The notes: generated from the letters alone by a model not told the origin. A DNA stretch of 64,000 nucleotides from Ferrimonas sp. YFM (GCF_030296015.1 NZ_AP027368.1:2666001-2730000), one strand, 5' to 3'. Positions 27,348 to 36,810 are shown, counted from the stretch's first letter. Numbers and translations: made by a program.

Positions 27348-28265
27348 ATGCATCAAGTGACTCTCGATGACATTCGCCTGGTAAACCAGATTGCCCGCCT
27401 GGGCAGCTTTGCCCGAGCCGCCGACTCCCTCTCCCTGCCCAGACCCAGCGTTACCCGCAGGGTCAAACAGCTGGAAGCCCACCTGGGCGTCACCCTGTTT
27501 CAGCGCTCCACCCGTCAGTTGTCCCTGACCCAAGAGGGAGAAGCCTTCCTGGAACACAGCCTCAACATCGAGCAGCACTGGCAAACCGCCACCGAGCAGA
27601 TGAAGAGCGCCAGCGGCGAGCCTGTAGGCCGACTCAGGGTCAGTGCCCTGGGCCTGTTCAACCGGGTCATTGCCGGCCCGGTACTGTCCCGCTTCGTCAA
27701 AACCTACCCGGGCATCGATCTGGAGCTCAAGTCCACCTGGTCACCGCCAGATGCCACCAAGTTCGATGTGGATCTGATGTTCAACACCAAGCCCCTGGAG
27801 GACAAGAGCTTCATCAATGAGCCCCTCTCCCTGACCCAGAGGGACTTCTACGCCAGTCGCGACTACCTGGAGCGAAAGGGGGTCCCTGACAGCATCACCG
27901 AGTTGGCCGACCACGATCTGGTGGTACTCAACTACACCGATTTCAAGGATGGAGACTGGCTTTGGCAAGATGGAGAGCAGCAGAAGACCCTGCAGGTCAA
28001 AAGCAACCTGATGCTGGATGAGGCGGAAGCCGCCCTGCAGATGACCCTGTTGGGTCACGGCATCTGCTGGTTACCGGATTTCTGCTGCGAGAAGTACCTG
28101 GAAAGCGGCGAGATGGTGCGCCTGTTTGAGGGCCGCCATGCCACTCCTGGCCCCCTGTGGGCCATCTACCCCAGAACCCCCTTTGAAAACCAGCGACTGA
28201 GGTTGTTTATCGAGATGGCCAGGGACAGTCAACTGCTGGGCAAGCCTGCCCCGGCCCAGATGTGA
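27348..28265 (+). CDS. LysR-type transcriptional regulator
   Basis: 305 residues from ATG 27348 with the LTTR helix-turn-helix near the N-terminus (LVNQIARLGSFARAADSL and PSVTRRVKQLEAHLGVTLFQ) and an effector domain. It belongs by look to the large CrgA/DmlR-like subgroup. It ends back-to-back with the deiodinase-like gene, the stops abutting at 28265/28266. Target genes are unknown; the FadL-like gene upstream and the flavoprotein gene are the nearest candidates. Confidence 0.9.
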   Translation: MHQVTLDDIRLVNQIARLGSFARAADSLSLPRPSVTRRVKQLEAHLGVTLFQRSTRQLSLTQEGEAFLEHSLNIEQHWQTATEQMKSASGEPVGRLRVSALGLFNRVIAGPVLSRFVKTYPGIDLELKSTWSPPDATKFDVDLMFNTKPLEDKSFINEPLSLTQRDFYASRDYLERKGVPDSITELADHDLVVLNYTDFKDGDWLWQDGEQQKTLQVKSNLMLDEAEAALQMTLLGHGICWLPDFCCEKYLESGEMVRLFEGRHATPGPLWAIYPRTPFENQRLRLFIEMARDSQLLGKPAPAQM

Positions 28266-28943
28266 TCACAGGAAGCTAGAGATCTCCTCAAGGGACTTCT
28301 TGTGGGTCGCATGAAGGGGGATGGTGGCCCCCTCAGCCGGGTAGCCCGCCACAATCAGCATATAGGGGCGCTCATTGTCACCACGACCACACACCTTGGA
28401 GAGGAAGCTCATCGGCTTAGGGGTGTGGGTCAGGGTCGCCAGGCCGCTGGTGTGCAGCGCATTGAGCAGAAATCCGGTGGCGATGCCCACCGACTCATGC
28501 ACATAGTAGTTGGTGGTCTCCCCATCATCGTGCATCCCGCCCCGCTTCTTGCTGAATACCGCAATCAGCCAGGGAGCGATCTCCAGATAGGGTTTGTTGG
28601 CATCGGTGCCCAGAGGTTTTAAGGCTTTAAGCCACTCCTCCCCTGCTCGCTTCTCGTCATAGAACCCCCGCTCCTGAAGCTCTGCATGCTCTCGAATCTG
28701 CTTTTTCACCTCGTCAGAGCTGATGGCCACAAAGTGCCAGGGCTGGTGGTTGGCACCGCTGGGGGCGCTGCCAGCGGCCAGCAGGCAATTCTCAATCACC
28801 TCCTGGGGAACAGCACGATTCGAGAAACTGCGAATGGAGTGGCGCCTGCGCAGGTGTGCCAGATGCTCGGAGGAACGCTGAACCATCTCATCAGCGTCAT
28901 ATTCGACAAAGTCATCGAGGGGAATACGGTCGTGGGGCTGCAT
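28266..28943 (-). CDS. Nitroreductase-fold flavoprotein, iodotyrosine deiodinase-like
   Basis: 225 residues of the nitroreductase/IYD superfamily. RRRHSIRSFSNRAVP and SAPSGANHQPWHFVAI are the FMN-binding region. It keeps the three residues that grip the amino-acid part of iodotyrosine in IYD: Glu91 and Tyr95 (ERGFY) and Lys117 (NKPYLEIAP), in the same E-x3-Y...K-x-YL order. The late THTPKPMSFL segment fits the IYD TTTP region. IYD enzymes reductively remove iodide or bromide from halotyrosines using FMN. Bacterial homologues exist with uncertain physiological roles. A plain nitroreductase function is the alternative. Confidence 0.82.
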   Translation of the reverse strand: MQPHDRIPLDDFVEYDADEMVQRSSEHLAHLRRRHSIRSFSNRAVPQEVIENCLLAAGSAPSGANHQPWHFVAISSDEVKKQIREHAELQERGFYDEKRAGEEWLKALKPLGTDANKPYLEIAPWLIAVFSKKRGGMHDDGETTNYYVHESVGIATGFLLNALHTSGLATLTHTPKPMSFLSKVCGRGDNERPYMLIVAGYPAEGATIPLHATHKKSLEEISSFL

Positions 28944-29037
28944 GCACTCACTCCTTGTGAAAGCTCAATAGACTAATGCTAACACCTGGATCGGAATGAA
29001 CAAGTTTCGTGCACAAGGTTTATGTATCAGAAAAACA

Positions 29038-29064
29038 AAAGCCCCGGCACTGGGCCGGGGCTTT
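29038..29064. terminator. Terminator of fusA
   Basis: AAAGCCCCGGC pairs with GCCGGGGCTTT. The A run on the plus side forms the U tract for the minus-strand fusA transcript. Confidence 0.88.
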
Positions 29065-29081
29065 AGGAAAGAACTCAAGAA

Positions 29082-31169
29082 TTACTTGGCGTTCTTAGCC
29101 TTGGTCTCTGCAATTACCTCTTCGGCAACGTTAGCAGGACAAGGTGCGTAGTGGCTGAACTCCATGGAGAACTGGCCACGACCGGAAGTCATGGTACGCA
29201 GGTGACCGATGTAACCGAACATCTCGGACAGAGGTACGTCTGCCTTGATGCGTACGCCGGTAGCACCAGCTTCCTGGTCCTTGATCATGCCGCGACGACG
29301 GTTCAGGTCACCGATAACATCACCAACGTGATCTTCAGGAGTGAACACGTCCACCTTCATGATGGGTTCCAGCAGCTGAGGACCGGACTTAGGCATGGAC
29401 TGACGGAATGCGCCTTTAGCGGCGATTTCGAAGGCCACTGCAGAGGAGTCAACCGCGTGGAAGCCACCGTCGAACAGCTCAACTTCAACGTCCAGAACAG
29501 GGAAGCCAGCCAGAGGACCGGTATCCATCATGTCACGGAAGCCTTTCTCAATGGCAGGCCAGAATTCCTTAGGCACGTTACCGCCCACAACAGTGGAGGC
29601 AAAGGTGAAGCCGGAACCCTGCTCGCCAGGCTTGATGCGGTAGTCGATCTTACCGAACTGACCGGAACCACCAGACTGCTTCTTGTGAGTGTAGCTGTCT
29701 TCGATGGCGGAGGTGATGGTCTCACGGTAAGCAACCTGAGGCTGACCAACTTCCAGCTCAACGCCGTAGGTACGCTTCAGGATGTCTACTTTAATATCCA
29801 GGTGCAGTTCACCCATACCCTTCAGGATGGTCTGACCGGACTCTTCGTCGGTCTCAACCTGGAAGGAAGGATCTTCAGCAACCATCTTACCGATGGCGAT
29901 ACCCATCTTCTCAACGGAACCCTTGTCCTTCGGCTCAACAGCGATGGAGATTACAGGCTCAGGGAAGATCATGGGCTCCAGGGTGCACTCGTGCTTAGGA
30001 TCACACAGGGTGTGACCGGTCTGCACGTTCTTCATGCCAACTACGGCGATGATGTCACCAGCTTGAGCGCGGGTCAGTTCAGTACGCTCGTCGGCGTGCA
30101 TCTCTACCATACGACCGATACGCTCGGTCTTGCCGGTGGCGGAGTTCAGGATGGTCATACCCTTTTCCAGAACACCGGAGTAGATGCGGATGAAGGTCAG
30201 GGCGCCGAAACGGTCGTCCATGATCTTAAACGCCAGAGCACGCAGAGGCTCGTCAGCGGATACGGTGGCTACTTCACCGGTAGGCTCACCAGTCTCTGGG
30301 TCGGTCAGAGGCTGAGCGTCTACTTCGGTAGGAGCAGGCAGGTAGTCAACTACCGCGTCCAGTACCAGCTGGATACCTTTGTTCTTAAAGGCGGAACCAC
30401 AGTAGGTGGGGAAGAACACCAGGTCACGGGTACCTTTACGGATGCAGGCTTTGATCTGCTCCATGGAAGGCTCGGTGCCTTCTTCCAGGTACTCCATCAG
30501 CAGGTCTTCGTCCATCTCCAGAGCGGTTTCCATCAGCTCTTCGCGGTACTCGGCAGCCTTCTCCTGCAGCTCGGCAGGGATTTCAACTACTTCGTAGTTC
30601 TCAGGCAGACCGGAGTCGTCCCAGATGTAAGCCTTCTGGCTCAGTACATCTACAACGCCCTTGAAGTCATCTTCGATACCGATAGGCAGAGTCATAACCA
30701 GGGGACGCGCACCCAGTACGTTCTTCACCTGGCCTACAACGCGGTAGAAGTCTGCACCCATACGGTCCAGCTTGTTCACGAAGATCAGACGGGCTACTTC
30801 GGATTCGTTAGCGTAACGCCAGTTGGTTTCAGACTGGGGCTCAACACCACCGGAACCACAGAATACACCAACACCACCATCGAGAACCTTCAGGGAACGG
30901 TAAACTTCAACGGTGAAGTCAACGTGTCCGGGGGTGTCGATGATGTTCAGGCGGTGATCGTTCCAGAAACAGGTAGTAGCAGCAGACTGAATGGTAATAC
31001 CACGCTCAGCTTCCTGCTCCATGAAGTCAGTGGTGGCGGCGCCGTCATGCACTTCACCGGTCTTGTGGATCTTACCGGTCAGCTTCAGGATACGCTCGGT
31101 ACTGGTGGTCTTACCGGCATCAACGTGCGCGAAGATACCGATATTTCTGTATTTTGATAAATCAGTCAT
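29082..31169 (-). CDS. fusA: Elongation factor G (isolated paralogue)
   Basis: 695 residues from the ATG at 31169 ([20 protein letters not shown]). G1 is AHVDAGKT, G3 is DTPGHVDF and G4 is [10 protein letters not shown], followed by EF-G domains II-V. EF-G moves tRNAs and mRNA on the ribosome. Unlike the usual fusA it is not next to rpsL, rpsG or tuf; marine gammaproteobacteria often carry such a second copy. Whether it is the main or the spare EF-G cannot be told from this window. Codon use looks strongly biased, suggesting high expression. Confidence 0.93.
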   Translation of the reverse strand: MTDLSKYRNIGIFAHVDAGKTTSTERILKLTGKIHKTGEVHDGAATTDFMEQEAERGITIQSAATTCFWNDHRLNIIDTPGHVDFTVEVYRSLKVLDGGVGVFCGSGGVEPQSETNWRYANESEVARLIFVNKLDRMGADFYRVVGQVKNVLGARPLVMTLPIGIEDDFKGVVDVLSQKAYIWDDSGLPENYEVVEIPAELQEKAAEYREELMETALEMDEDLLMEYLEEGTEPSMEQIKACIRKGTRDLVFFPTYCGSAFKNKGIQLVLDAVVDYLPAPTEVDAQPLTDPETGEPTGEVATVSADEPLRALAFKIMDDRFGALTFIRIYSGVLEKGMTILNSATGKTERIGRMVEMHADERTELTRAQAGDIIAVVGMKNVQTGHTLCDPKHECTLEPMIFPEPVISIAVEPKDKGSVEKMGIAIGKMVAEDPSFQVETDEESGQTILKGMGELHLDIKVDILKRTYGVELEVGQPQVAYRETITSAIEDSYTHKKQSGGSGQFGKIDYRIKPGEQGSGFTFASTVVGGNVPKEFWPAIEKGFRDMMDTGPLAGFPVLDVEVELFDGGFHAVDSSAVAFEIAAKGAFRQSMPKSGPQLLEPIMKVDVFTPEDHVGDVIGDLNRRRGMIKDQEAGATGVRIKADVPLSEMFGYIGHLRTMTSGRGQFSMEFSHYAPCPANVAEEVIAETKAKNAK

Positions 31170-31569
31170 TGCTTTACTCTGAAAAAACAATCGTTGTCAC
31201 TTTTCGGCGGGGGAGTATACCACTTTTGCAACCAAAAGATACGCACTTAGCGAAATGATTTCGCCAGTTATCGCCTATCACAAGCTGTTGGTAGGAATAC
31301 TCACGTCCGACGTCGTTTGGGAAGCCTGACTTAGCCGACCGAATTATAGCCCACTTCATCAATGCCAACGGGGATTCGGGACCGGAATCTTTAGCCTCTT
31401 CACCAGGGTGAGCAACGCCAAGTTGCCTCTCCCCGGCATCACAGGGAGCCGAGCTCCGCTTTTGCTGCCGTTGACTGAGTCTCGCACACCCTTGTGACAA
31501 TCCTAAATCGTCAGTTCGCTGCTGCGACTTCAGACCTTGACTCTCTCGCAGAGTGCGAGTTGTACGAAA
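31170..31569. other. fusA upstream region, no gene seen
   Basis: About 400 bases between the fusA start and the tRNA-Ser terminator. It must contain the fusA promoter. The frames through it show no family likeness and no ribosome sites. No repeats were seen. Confidence 0.5.
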
Positions 31570-31570
31570 A

Positions 31571-31591
31571 AACCCGCCTCAGAGGCGGGTT
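31571..31591 (-). terminator. Terminator of tRNA-Ser
   Basis: AACCCGCCT pairs with AGGCGGGTT; read on the minus strand it is followed by a six-T run. Confidence 0.88.
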
Positions 31592-31601
31592 GAACGAAAT
31601 A

Positions 31602-31692
31602 TGGCGGAGAGATAGGGATTTGAACCCTAGAAGGGCTATTAACCCTTGCCGGTTTTCAAGACCGGTGCTTTCAACCACTCAGCCATCTCTCC
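31602..31692 (-). tRNA. tRNA-Ser (anticodon TGA)
   Basis: Read on the minus strand: acceptor GGAGAGA pairs with the 3' arm, CCA is encoded at the end, the anticodon loop is CTTGAAA (TGA), and a long variable arm typical of serine tRNA is present. The T loop reads TTCAAAT. Length 91 bases. Confidence 0.95.
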
Positions 31693-31785
31693 AGTGGCGG
31701 CAATAATAGTGAAAGGATCGGCCGGTGTAAACCCCTGAATCCAGCGGGATTGACAAAAGATCTGCCCTTCAGATGGTTTGACTTC

Positions 31786-32256
31786 CTAGAGGCGCTTTTC
31801 CATACGCCAATTCTGCAGTTTTTCACCCCGGCGAAGGGTTTGATTCTCCCGAACAACCACAAACCCTTTGGTCTCAAAAAAGGGGCGGGCAAAACGGGAT
31901 GCATCCACGGTCAATCGACTCAATCCCAGTTGATGTGCTTGCTGTTCCAGGTGCCTGTACAACCTGGAGGCAATCCCCTGACGCTGATAGTTTCGGTGTG
32001 TATAGGTCCACTCAATATGGCCTGTGGGAGTGAGGGTAATAAAGCCCACCACCTGACCATCGAGCTCGGCAACCATAGGGGGCCACTGAGCCAACCTTTG
32101 CTGCCAGCGTTGGTACTCTTTTGGCAATGGCGCCCAGGCGTTTACCTGAGCCCGGGTATAGTGCTCAATCCCAACATGGTGAATGGTGTCGTAGAAGATG
32201 TCCGTAAGCGCCTGGGCATCCTCCGCGCGATATGGGCGAACAATCTGGTCACTCAT
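31786..32256 (-). CDS. GNAT-family N-acetyltransferase
   Basis: 156 residues. The fold is shown by VVGFITLTPTGHIEWTYTHR and the acetyl-CoA loop QRQGIASRLYRHLEQQA, then LTVDASRFARPFFETKGFVV. The donor is acetyl-CoA; the acceptor is unknown. It lies 13 bases after the DUF4440-like gene, so the two are probably co-transcribed. Confidence 0.88.
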   Translation of the reverse strand: MSDQIVRPYRAEDAQALTDIFYDTIHHVGIEHYTRAQVNAWAPLPKEYQRWQQRLAQWPPMVAELDGQVVGFITLTPTGHIEWTYTHRNYQRQGIASRLYRHLEQQAHQLGLSRLTVDASRFARPFFETKGFVVVRENQTLRRGEKLQNWRMEKRL

Positions 32257-32269
32257 AGGAGCAAATGCC

Positions 32270-32650
32270 TCAGAACGGCTGACAAGGCGTCCCCTGATGA
32301 TGAATCATCTGCCAGCGATGATCCTCAAGGGTCCACAGAGAACTTCTCCGGGAGTGGCTGACCACGGTCCCCCGGGTCAGCTTGGCGTTGTAGAGCACCT
32401 GACACAGATTCGGAGCAAGTTGCCTGACCCTGAACTCCTGAGCTTCGACACCAAAGGAGTCCTCTTGCGGCAAGCGCACAAGCACTTCATCCAGGCCAAA
32501 TTCGCGCCCGGACGCTCCCACCTCAATAAAATCCTTATGAATCAGAAAGGCGAGCAGTTCGCGACTGCGCCGCGTAGCGGGAACAAACAGCCTTTTTTCC
32601 AGGGCAATCAGGTGGGGCTCAAGCTCCAGGGCGATGCTTAGAGTATCCAT
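32270..32650 (-). CDS. DUF4440/SnoaL-like (NTF2 fold) protein
   Basis: About 126 residues from ATG 32650. The pattern ALEKRLFVPATRRSRELLAF, then DFIEVGASGREF, and the ending SLWTLEDHRWQMIHHQGTP is that of DUF4440 proteins with an NTF2-like fold. No catalytic role is known. It is probably transcribed with the downstream acetyltransferase. Confidence 0.78.
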   Translation of the reverse strand: MDTLSIALELEPHLIALEKRLFVPATRRSRELLAFLIHKDFIEVGASGREFGLDEVLVRLPQEDSFGVEAQEFRVRQLAPNLCQVLYNAKLTRGTVVSHSRRSSLWTLEDHRWQMIHHQGTPCQPF

Positions 32651-33057
32651 AGTGAGTGAGTTAATCCTTAACCTGTAAAATACCCAGCCCAATGATGGTC
32701 AGCCCAATGGCAACTGACCAATCGACTCGGTATGAAACCGTACAAATCAGGTGAAATGGCACCCGGCGGTCTCTGACGGACCTGTTTGCCTAGCGGCCGC
32801 CTTCGACTCAGGAAGGCTAACCCGCCTAAGGTAGAAGTTTTGTCATAAATCGTCAACGAGCCCGAAAGGGTCGGGTAAGCCATAATTGTGTAACGGTTTT
32901 TCCGAAACCAACGTCTAACCACTGGCCACAGCAGTGGTTTTGTTACTAAATTGGTTGAAAAACCGTTGCCCCATTCCCATATCAGCTTGTAGAGTTAAAC
33001 TTTTCAGGAATCGGTGGCTCTAACCTGTCAGAAACGGGCCACAAAGAAGGAGTCCAC
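32651..33057. other. Intergenic region upstream of yccA
   Basis: 407 bases without a supported gene. The striking content is the nested inverted repeat at 32892-32967. An 84-codon minus-strand frame (32668-32922) runs through it but has no ribosome site and no family likeness. Confidence 0.6.
32892..32967. repeat. Nested inverted repeat / possible structured RNA
   Basis: The outer arms AACGGTTTTTC (32892-32902) and GAAAAACCGTT (32957-32967) are perfect over 11 bp. Inside them AACCAA (32906-32911) pairs with TTGGTT (32951-32956). Inside that AACCACTG (32917-32924) pairs with CAGTGGTT (32932-32939), followed by TTG. Three nested stems in 76 bases, about 90 bases before yccA. Confidence 0.7.
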
Positions 33058-33714
33058 ATGCAGACCCAACGTTTTGAAACCGTCGCCAGCTCCACCGGCG
33101 TCGAGGTCAACAAAGTTCTACGCAACACCTATATGCTGCTGGCCATGACCCTGGCTTTCTCAGCTGCGGTCGCCGGTGTCACTATGGCACTCGAGCTGCC
33201 ACGACCAAACATCTTTATTGTTCTGGCGGGTTTCTACGGTCTGCTGTTCCTGGTTAGCCGCACCGCCAACAGTGCCATGGGCCTGGTATCCGTGTTCGCC
33301 CTGACCGGCTTTATGGGCTACACCATCGGCCCAATCCTAAACATGTACCTGGGTGCAGGCATGGGCGACGTCGTGCTGATGGCCTTGGGCGGTACCGCCC
33401 TCACCTTCTTCGGCCTCTCTGCCTACGTGCTGGTTACCGGTAAGGACATGTCCTTCCTGGGCGGCATGATGATGGCGGGCTTCTGGGTGATCATCGCCGC
33501 CTTTATTGCCAACATCTTCCTGGCGATCCCGGCCCTGAGCATGGCCCTGAGCTGCCTGTTCATCCTGTTCTCCTCCGGTGCCATCCTGATGCAGACCAGC
33601 GCCATCATCCACGGCGGCGAGCGCAACTACATCAACGCCACCGTGACCCTGTTCGTCTCGCTGTACAACATCTTTGTCAGCCTGCTGAGCCTGCTGGGCA
33701 TGAGCGACGACTAA
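33058..33714 (+). CDS. yccA: YccA-type Bax inhibitor-1 family membrane protein
   Basis: 218 residues with seven hydrophobic helices, the BI-1/TMBIM pattern (KVLRNTYMLLAMTLAFSAAV at the start) and a polar loop HGGERNYINATVTLFVSLYN before the last helix. E. coli YccA binds and modulates the FtsH protease. The ATG follows AAGGAG. It is monocistronic with its own terminator. Confidence 0.9.
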   Translation: MQTQRFETVASSTGVEVNKVLRNTYMLLAMTLAFSAAVAGVTMALELPRPNIFIVLAGFYGLLFLVSRTANSAMGLVSVFALTGFMGYTIGPILNMYLGAGMGDVVLMALGGTALTFFGLSAYVLVTGKDMSFLGGMMMAGFWVIIAAFIANIFLAIPALSMALSCLFILFSSGAILMQTSAIIHGGERNYINATVTLFVSLYNIFVSLLSLLGMSDD

Positions 33715-33736
33715 GCGCACTGTTTGAGATACACTA

Positions 33737-33761
33737 AGGCCCCAAGTCGGGGCCTTTTTCT
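33737..33761 (+). terminator. Terminator of yccA
   Basis: AGGCCCC-AAGTC-GGGGCCT hairpin followed by a T run. Confidence 0.9.
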
Positions 33762-33778
33762 TTGGTTACGAATCCGAA

Positions 33779-34168
33779 ATGAGTTCTTTTCTAGTCGTCG
33801 TTAATGGCGAACCCTACGGCAGTCAGTCAGCCTGGTCTGCCCTGAAATTCTGTGAAACCCTGCTGGCACAGGGACACCGCCTTGAGCAGGTGTTCTTCTA
33901 TCAGCACGGTGTGCTCAATGCCAGCCGCATGCTGATGCCCGCCAGCGACGAGCTGGACCTGTCACAGCGTTGGCTGGACCTTCATCGAGAGCATCAGGTG
34001 CCCCTGGTCAGTTGCGTCTCAGCCGGGCTGCGCCGGGGCATCATCGATGCAGAAGCCGCCGAGGATGGCGGCCTGGACAGTGCCAACCTGGCTTCCCCCT
34101 TTATCCTGGGTGGCCTGGGCGAGCTGGTCACTACCATGCAGCAGGTGGACAGAACGGTGCAATTCTGA
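33779..34168 (+). CDS. tusD: Sulfur transfer protein TusD
   Basis: 129 residues of the DsrE family: FLVVVNGEPYGSQSAWSALKF and FYQHGVLNAS, with the catalytic cysteine in LVSCVSAGLRRG. TusD takes sulfur from TusA and passes it on within the TusBCD complex for 2-thiouridine formation in tRNA. The stop overlaps the tusC start. Confidence 0.95.
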   Translation: MSSFLVVVNGEPYGSQSAWSALKFCETLLAQGHRLEQVFFYQHGVLNASRMLMPASDELDLSQRWLDLHREHQVPLVSCVSAGLRRGIIDAEAAEDGGLDSANLASPFILGGLGELVTTMQQVDRTVQF

Positions 34169-34524
34169 TGAAACAGTTAGGAATCCTATTTACCCGGGCC
34201 CCCCATGGCACCCCCCGAGGCCGTGAGGCGCTGGACCTGGCACTGCTCGGAGCCAGCTACGACATCCCAACCCGGCTGTTCTTCTGCGGCGACGGAGTCT
34301 ATCAGCTGCTCAAGGACCAGCAGCCTGGCGCCATCGAGGGGCGCGATTACATCGCCACCTTCAAGGCCCTGCCCCTCTATGATGTGGAAGAGATCTGGGT
34401 CTGCGCCACCTCCCTGGCAGAGCGGGGGTTGAACGGCGAGGACCTGTTGATAGAGGTAGAAGTGGCCGACAAAGACGACTTTGCCCTGGCGTTGAACCAA
34501 ACAGAACAGGTACTGACATTTTGA
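34168..34524 (+). CDS. tusC: Sulfur transfer protein TusC
   Basis: 118 residues of the DsrF/TusC type: ILFTRAPHGTPRGREALDLA and LFFCGDGVYQLL. It is the scaffold subunit of the TusBCD hexamer. The ATG at 34168 overlaps the tusD stop, and the 3' end overlaps the tusB start. Confidence 0.93.
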   Translation: MKQLGILFTRAPHGTPRGREALDLALLGASYDIPTRLFFCGDGVYQLLKDQQPGAIEGRDYIATFKALPLYDVEEIWVCATSLAERGLNGEDLLIEVEVADKDDFALALNQTEQVLTF

Positions 34525-34808
34525 ACGTACTCCATACCCAATCCCGCTCCCCGTCCGACTCCGACGGGCTGACCCTGATGCTACGCACCCTGACCCCGGG
34601 TGATGGCATCTTGTTGATGCAGGATGCCGTCATCGCTGCCACACTGCCACAGTGGCAACAGCAGCTATCTGATCACCCCTGCTATGCACTCAAGGAAGAT
34701 CTTGAGGCCCGAGGCTTGAACTCCCGGGTGAATGCCCCCATTGAGGTGGTCGACTACGATAGATTTGTCCAGCTGACGCTGGAGTTTGAGAAAGTACAGG
34801 CGTGGTAA
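34521..34808 (+). CDS. tusB: Sulfur transfer protein TusB
   Basis: 95 residues of the DsrH/TusB type ([36 protein letters not shown]). It starts with TTG at 34521, overlapping the tusC stop in the form TTGA; no better start exists. Its stop overlaps the tusE start. It completes the TusBCD complex. Confidence 0.92.
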   Translation: MNVLHTQSRSPSDSDGLTLMLRTLTPGDGILLMQDAVIAATLPQWQQQLSDHPCYALKEDLEARGLNSRVNAPIEVVDYDRFVQLTLEFEKVQAW

Positions 34809-35140
34809 TGATGTTGAATTTTAATGGCCAGGAGATCGCCACCGACAAACAGGGCTATCTGCTCGATTCCAGCCAGTGGCAGCCTGAGATGGCGCCAATT
34901 CTGGCCGAGCAGGAGGGGATTGAACTCTCCGACGCCCATTGGGAAGTGGTCAACTTTGTCCGCGACTTCTACGTGGAGTTTAACACCAGCCCCGCCATCC
35001 GGGTGCTGGTCAAGGCGATTGGGCAGAAGCTGGGAGAGGACAAAGGCAACTCCAAGTACCTCTACAAGCTGTTTCCCAAGGGCCCGGCCAAACAGGCCAC
35101 CAAGATCGCCGGCTTACCCAAGCCTGCGCGTTGCATCTGA
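34808..35140 (+). CDS. tusE: Sulfur carrier TusE (DsrC family)
   Basis: 110 residues, DsrC fold, ending with the conserved C-terminal arm KPARCI whose penultimate cysteine carries the persulfide. TusE hands sulfur to MnmA for s2U34 in tRNA. Start at ATG 34808, directly at the tusB stop; a GTG at 34802 is in frame. Confidence 0.94.
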   Translation: MMLNFNGQEIATDKQGYLLDSSQWQPEMAPILAEQEGIELSDAHWEVVNFVRDFYVEFNTSPAIRVLVKAIGQKLGEDKGNSKYLYKLFPKGPAKQATKIAGLPKPARCI

Positions 35141-35168
35141 CCCTGTTTACACCAGGCTTGTCAGGCAC

Positions 35169-35198
35169 AAAAAAACCGGCGCATGCGCCGGTTTTTTT
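35169..35198. terminator. Bidirectional terminator between tusE and the second GAPDH
   Basis: AAAAACCGGCGC and GCGCCGGTTTTT form a perfect stem around AT, with T runs on both strands. Confidence 0.92.
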
Positions 35199-35212
35199 CA
35201 TCTGATTATCCC

Positions 35213-36640
35213 TTAGGCAGGAATAACGTGCGTGGTCAGGTTCAGCATCTTCTTCATGACGCGAATCACCTGACGGCTGTAGCCGAACTCGTTGTCGTAC
35301 CAAACGTACAGTACTGCGCGGTCACCGTCCACGATGGTGGCCTGAGAGTCCACCACACCAGCGTAGCGAGAGCCCACCAGGTCGGTAGACACAATCTCAG
35401 TGGACTCGGTGAAATCCACCTGGCTCTGCAGGTTGGAGTGCAGGGCCACTTCACGCAGGTACTCGTTCAAGGTATCGCGGTCGGTTTCCTTGGCCAGGTT
35501 CAGGTTCATGATGGCCATGGAAACGTTAGGAGTAGGAACGCGGATGGCGTTGCCGGTCAGCTTACCCTTCAGTTCAGGCAGAGCCTTGGCCACCGCCTTG
35601 GCAGCACCTGTGGTGGTCAGCACCATGTTCAGCGGTGCACTACGGCCACGACGGTCACCCTTGTGGTAGTTGTCGATCAGGTTCTGATCGTTGGTGTAGG
35701 AGTGAACGGTTTCAACGTGACCATTGCGAATGCCGTACTCGTCGTTGATGGCCTTCAGCACAGGGGTGATGGCGTTGGTGGTACAGGAAGCGGCGGACAC
35801 AATCAGGTCCTCGTCCAGGATGTCTGCCTGGTTTACACCGTATACCACGTTCTTGATGTCGCCCTTGGCAGGGGCAGTCAGCAGCACCTTGGCAGTCCCC
35901 TTGGACTTCAGATGCAGGCCCAGGCCCTCTTCATCCTTCCAGATACCTGTGTTGTCCACCACCAGGGCGTTGTCGATGCCGTACTCGGTGTAATCCACCT
36001 GATCTGGGCTGTTGGCGTAGATCACCTGGATGTAGGTGCCGTTGGCGATGATGGCGTTGTTTTCGGCATCCACTTCGATGGAACCGTTGAAAGGACCATG
36101 AATGGAATCACGACGCAACAGGCTGGCGCGCTTCTCCAGGTCACCATCACGACCGCCACGCACCACGATGGCGCGCAGACGCATGTTGTTGGCCACACCG
36201 GTACGCTCGATCATCAGGCGGGCCAGCAGACGGCCGATACGGCCAAAGCCGTACAGAACCACGTCACGCTGCTCAACTTCCTGATTGGAGGCAGGCGCCA
36301 TCTCTTTGGCAACATAGGCTTCAATCTCGCTGCCATCGCTGTGGTTGCGCCAGTAGTTGATGGCCAGTTTGCCCAGGTCGACACGAGCATACTTAACGTC
36401 CAGCTTGCTCAGGGCTTCCAGGAAGGGGAAGCTCTCACGCAGGCGCAGCTTGTCGCCCTCGTGCTTGCGAACCAGGCGGTGCATCTTGATGATGTCGATG
36501 GTGGAGGCGTTGAGCAGGCTCTTGCCATACACCAGCACTTCGATGCCCTGGTTGCGGTACAGCTTGCCAATAAGGGGCTGCATCGCTTCCGCCATTTCAA
36601 AACGTTCTTGCCAGCTTTTCAGATGCTTGTCAGCGGTCAT
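35213..36640 (-). CDS. Long-form glyceraldehyde-3-phosphate dehydrogenase
   Basis: 475 residues from ATG 36640 (MTADKHLKSWQERFEMAEAM); a further ATG lies upstream at 36664. It has an N-terminal helical extension of about 125 residues. A GAPDH Rossmann domain follows (VVLYGFGRIGRLLARLMIER), then the catalytic cysteine in SAASCTTNAITP. This long type occurs beside the ordinary GapA in Shewanella-like bacteria, where it may work in gluconeogenesis or a different cofactor mode. A HexR-like box lies upstream. Confidence 0.9.
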   Translation of the reverse strand: MTADKHLKSWQERFEMAEAMQPLIGKLYRNQGIEVLVYGKSLLNASTIDIIKMHRLVRKHEGDKLRLRESFPFLEALSKLDVKYARVDLGKLAINYWRNHSDGSEIEAYVAKEMAPASNQEVEQRDVVLYGFGRIGRLLARLMIERTGVANNMRLRAIVVRGGRDGDLEKRASLLRRDSIHGPFNGSIEVDAENNAIIANGTYIQVIYANSPDQVDYTEYGIDNALVVDNTGIWKDEEGLGLHLKSKGTAKVLLTAPAKGDIKNVVYGVNQADILDEDLIVSAASCTTNAITPVLKAINDEYGIRNGHVETVHSYTNDQNLIDNYHKGDRRGRSAPLNMVLTTTGAAKAVAKALPELKGKLTGNAIRVPTPNVSMAIMNLNLAKETDRDTLNEYLREVALHSNLQSQVDFTESTEIVSTDLVGSRYAGVVDSQATIVDGDRAVLYVWYDNEFGYSRQVIRVMKKMLNLTTHVIPA

Positions 36641-36795
36641 TTGGGACAAATCCTTTCTAGGCATGATCTACAGCTTAGGACCTATAATGTCGACTAAGTC
36701 AAAAGACCATGAAATGGGTACAGATTACGTGGCTACGTTGGCCAGCTGGCGGTATTCTACAGAAGATCATCAGGTTGATTCCAGCCAGCTAAACC

Positions 36796-36810
36796 CGTAA
36801 TTTAATTAGA
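36796..36810. promoter_or_regulatory. HexR-like box between the long GAPDH and the DUF2989 gene
   Basis: CGTAATTTAATTAGA resembles the HexR palindrome TGTAATNNNATTACA as known from Shewanella and related bacteria. It lies 156 bases upstream of the minus-strand GAPDH start. Match is imperfect. Confidence 0.5.

Noticed and set aside
29151-31157. A 668-codon plus-strand frame opposite fusA
   Set aside because: Shadow of the strongly codon-biased EF-G gene; no family likeness.
32668-32922. 84-codon minus-strand frame upstream of yccA
   Set aside because: No ribosome site, no family likeness, and it runs into a nested palindrome.
35183-36697. A 504-codon plus-strand frame opposite the long GAPDH
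   Set aside because: Shadow; the minus strand carries the catalytic SAASCTTN motif.
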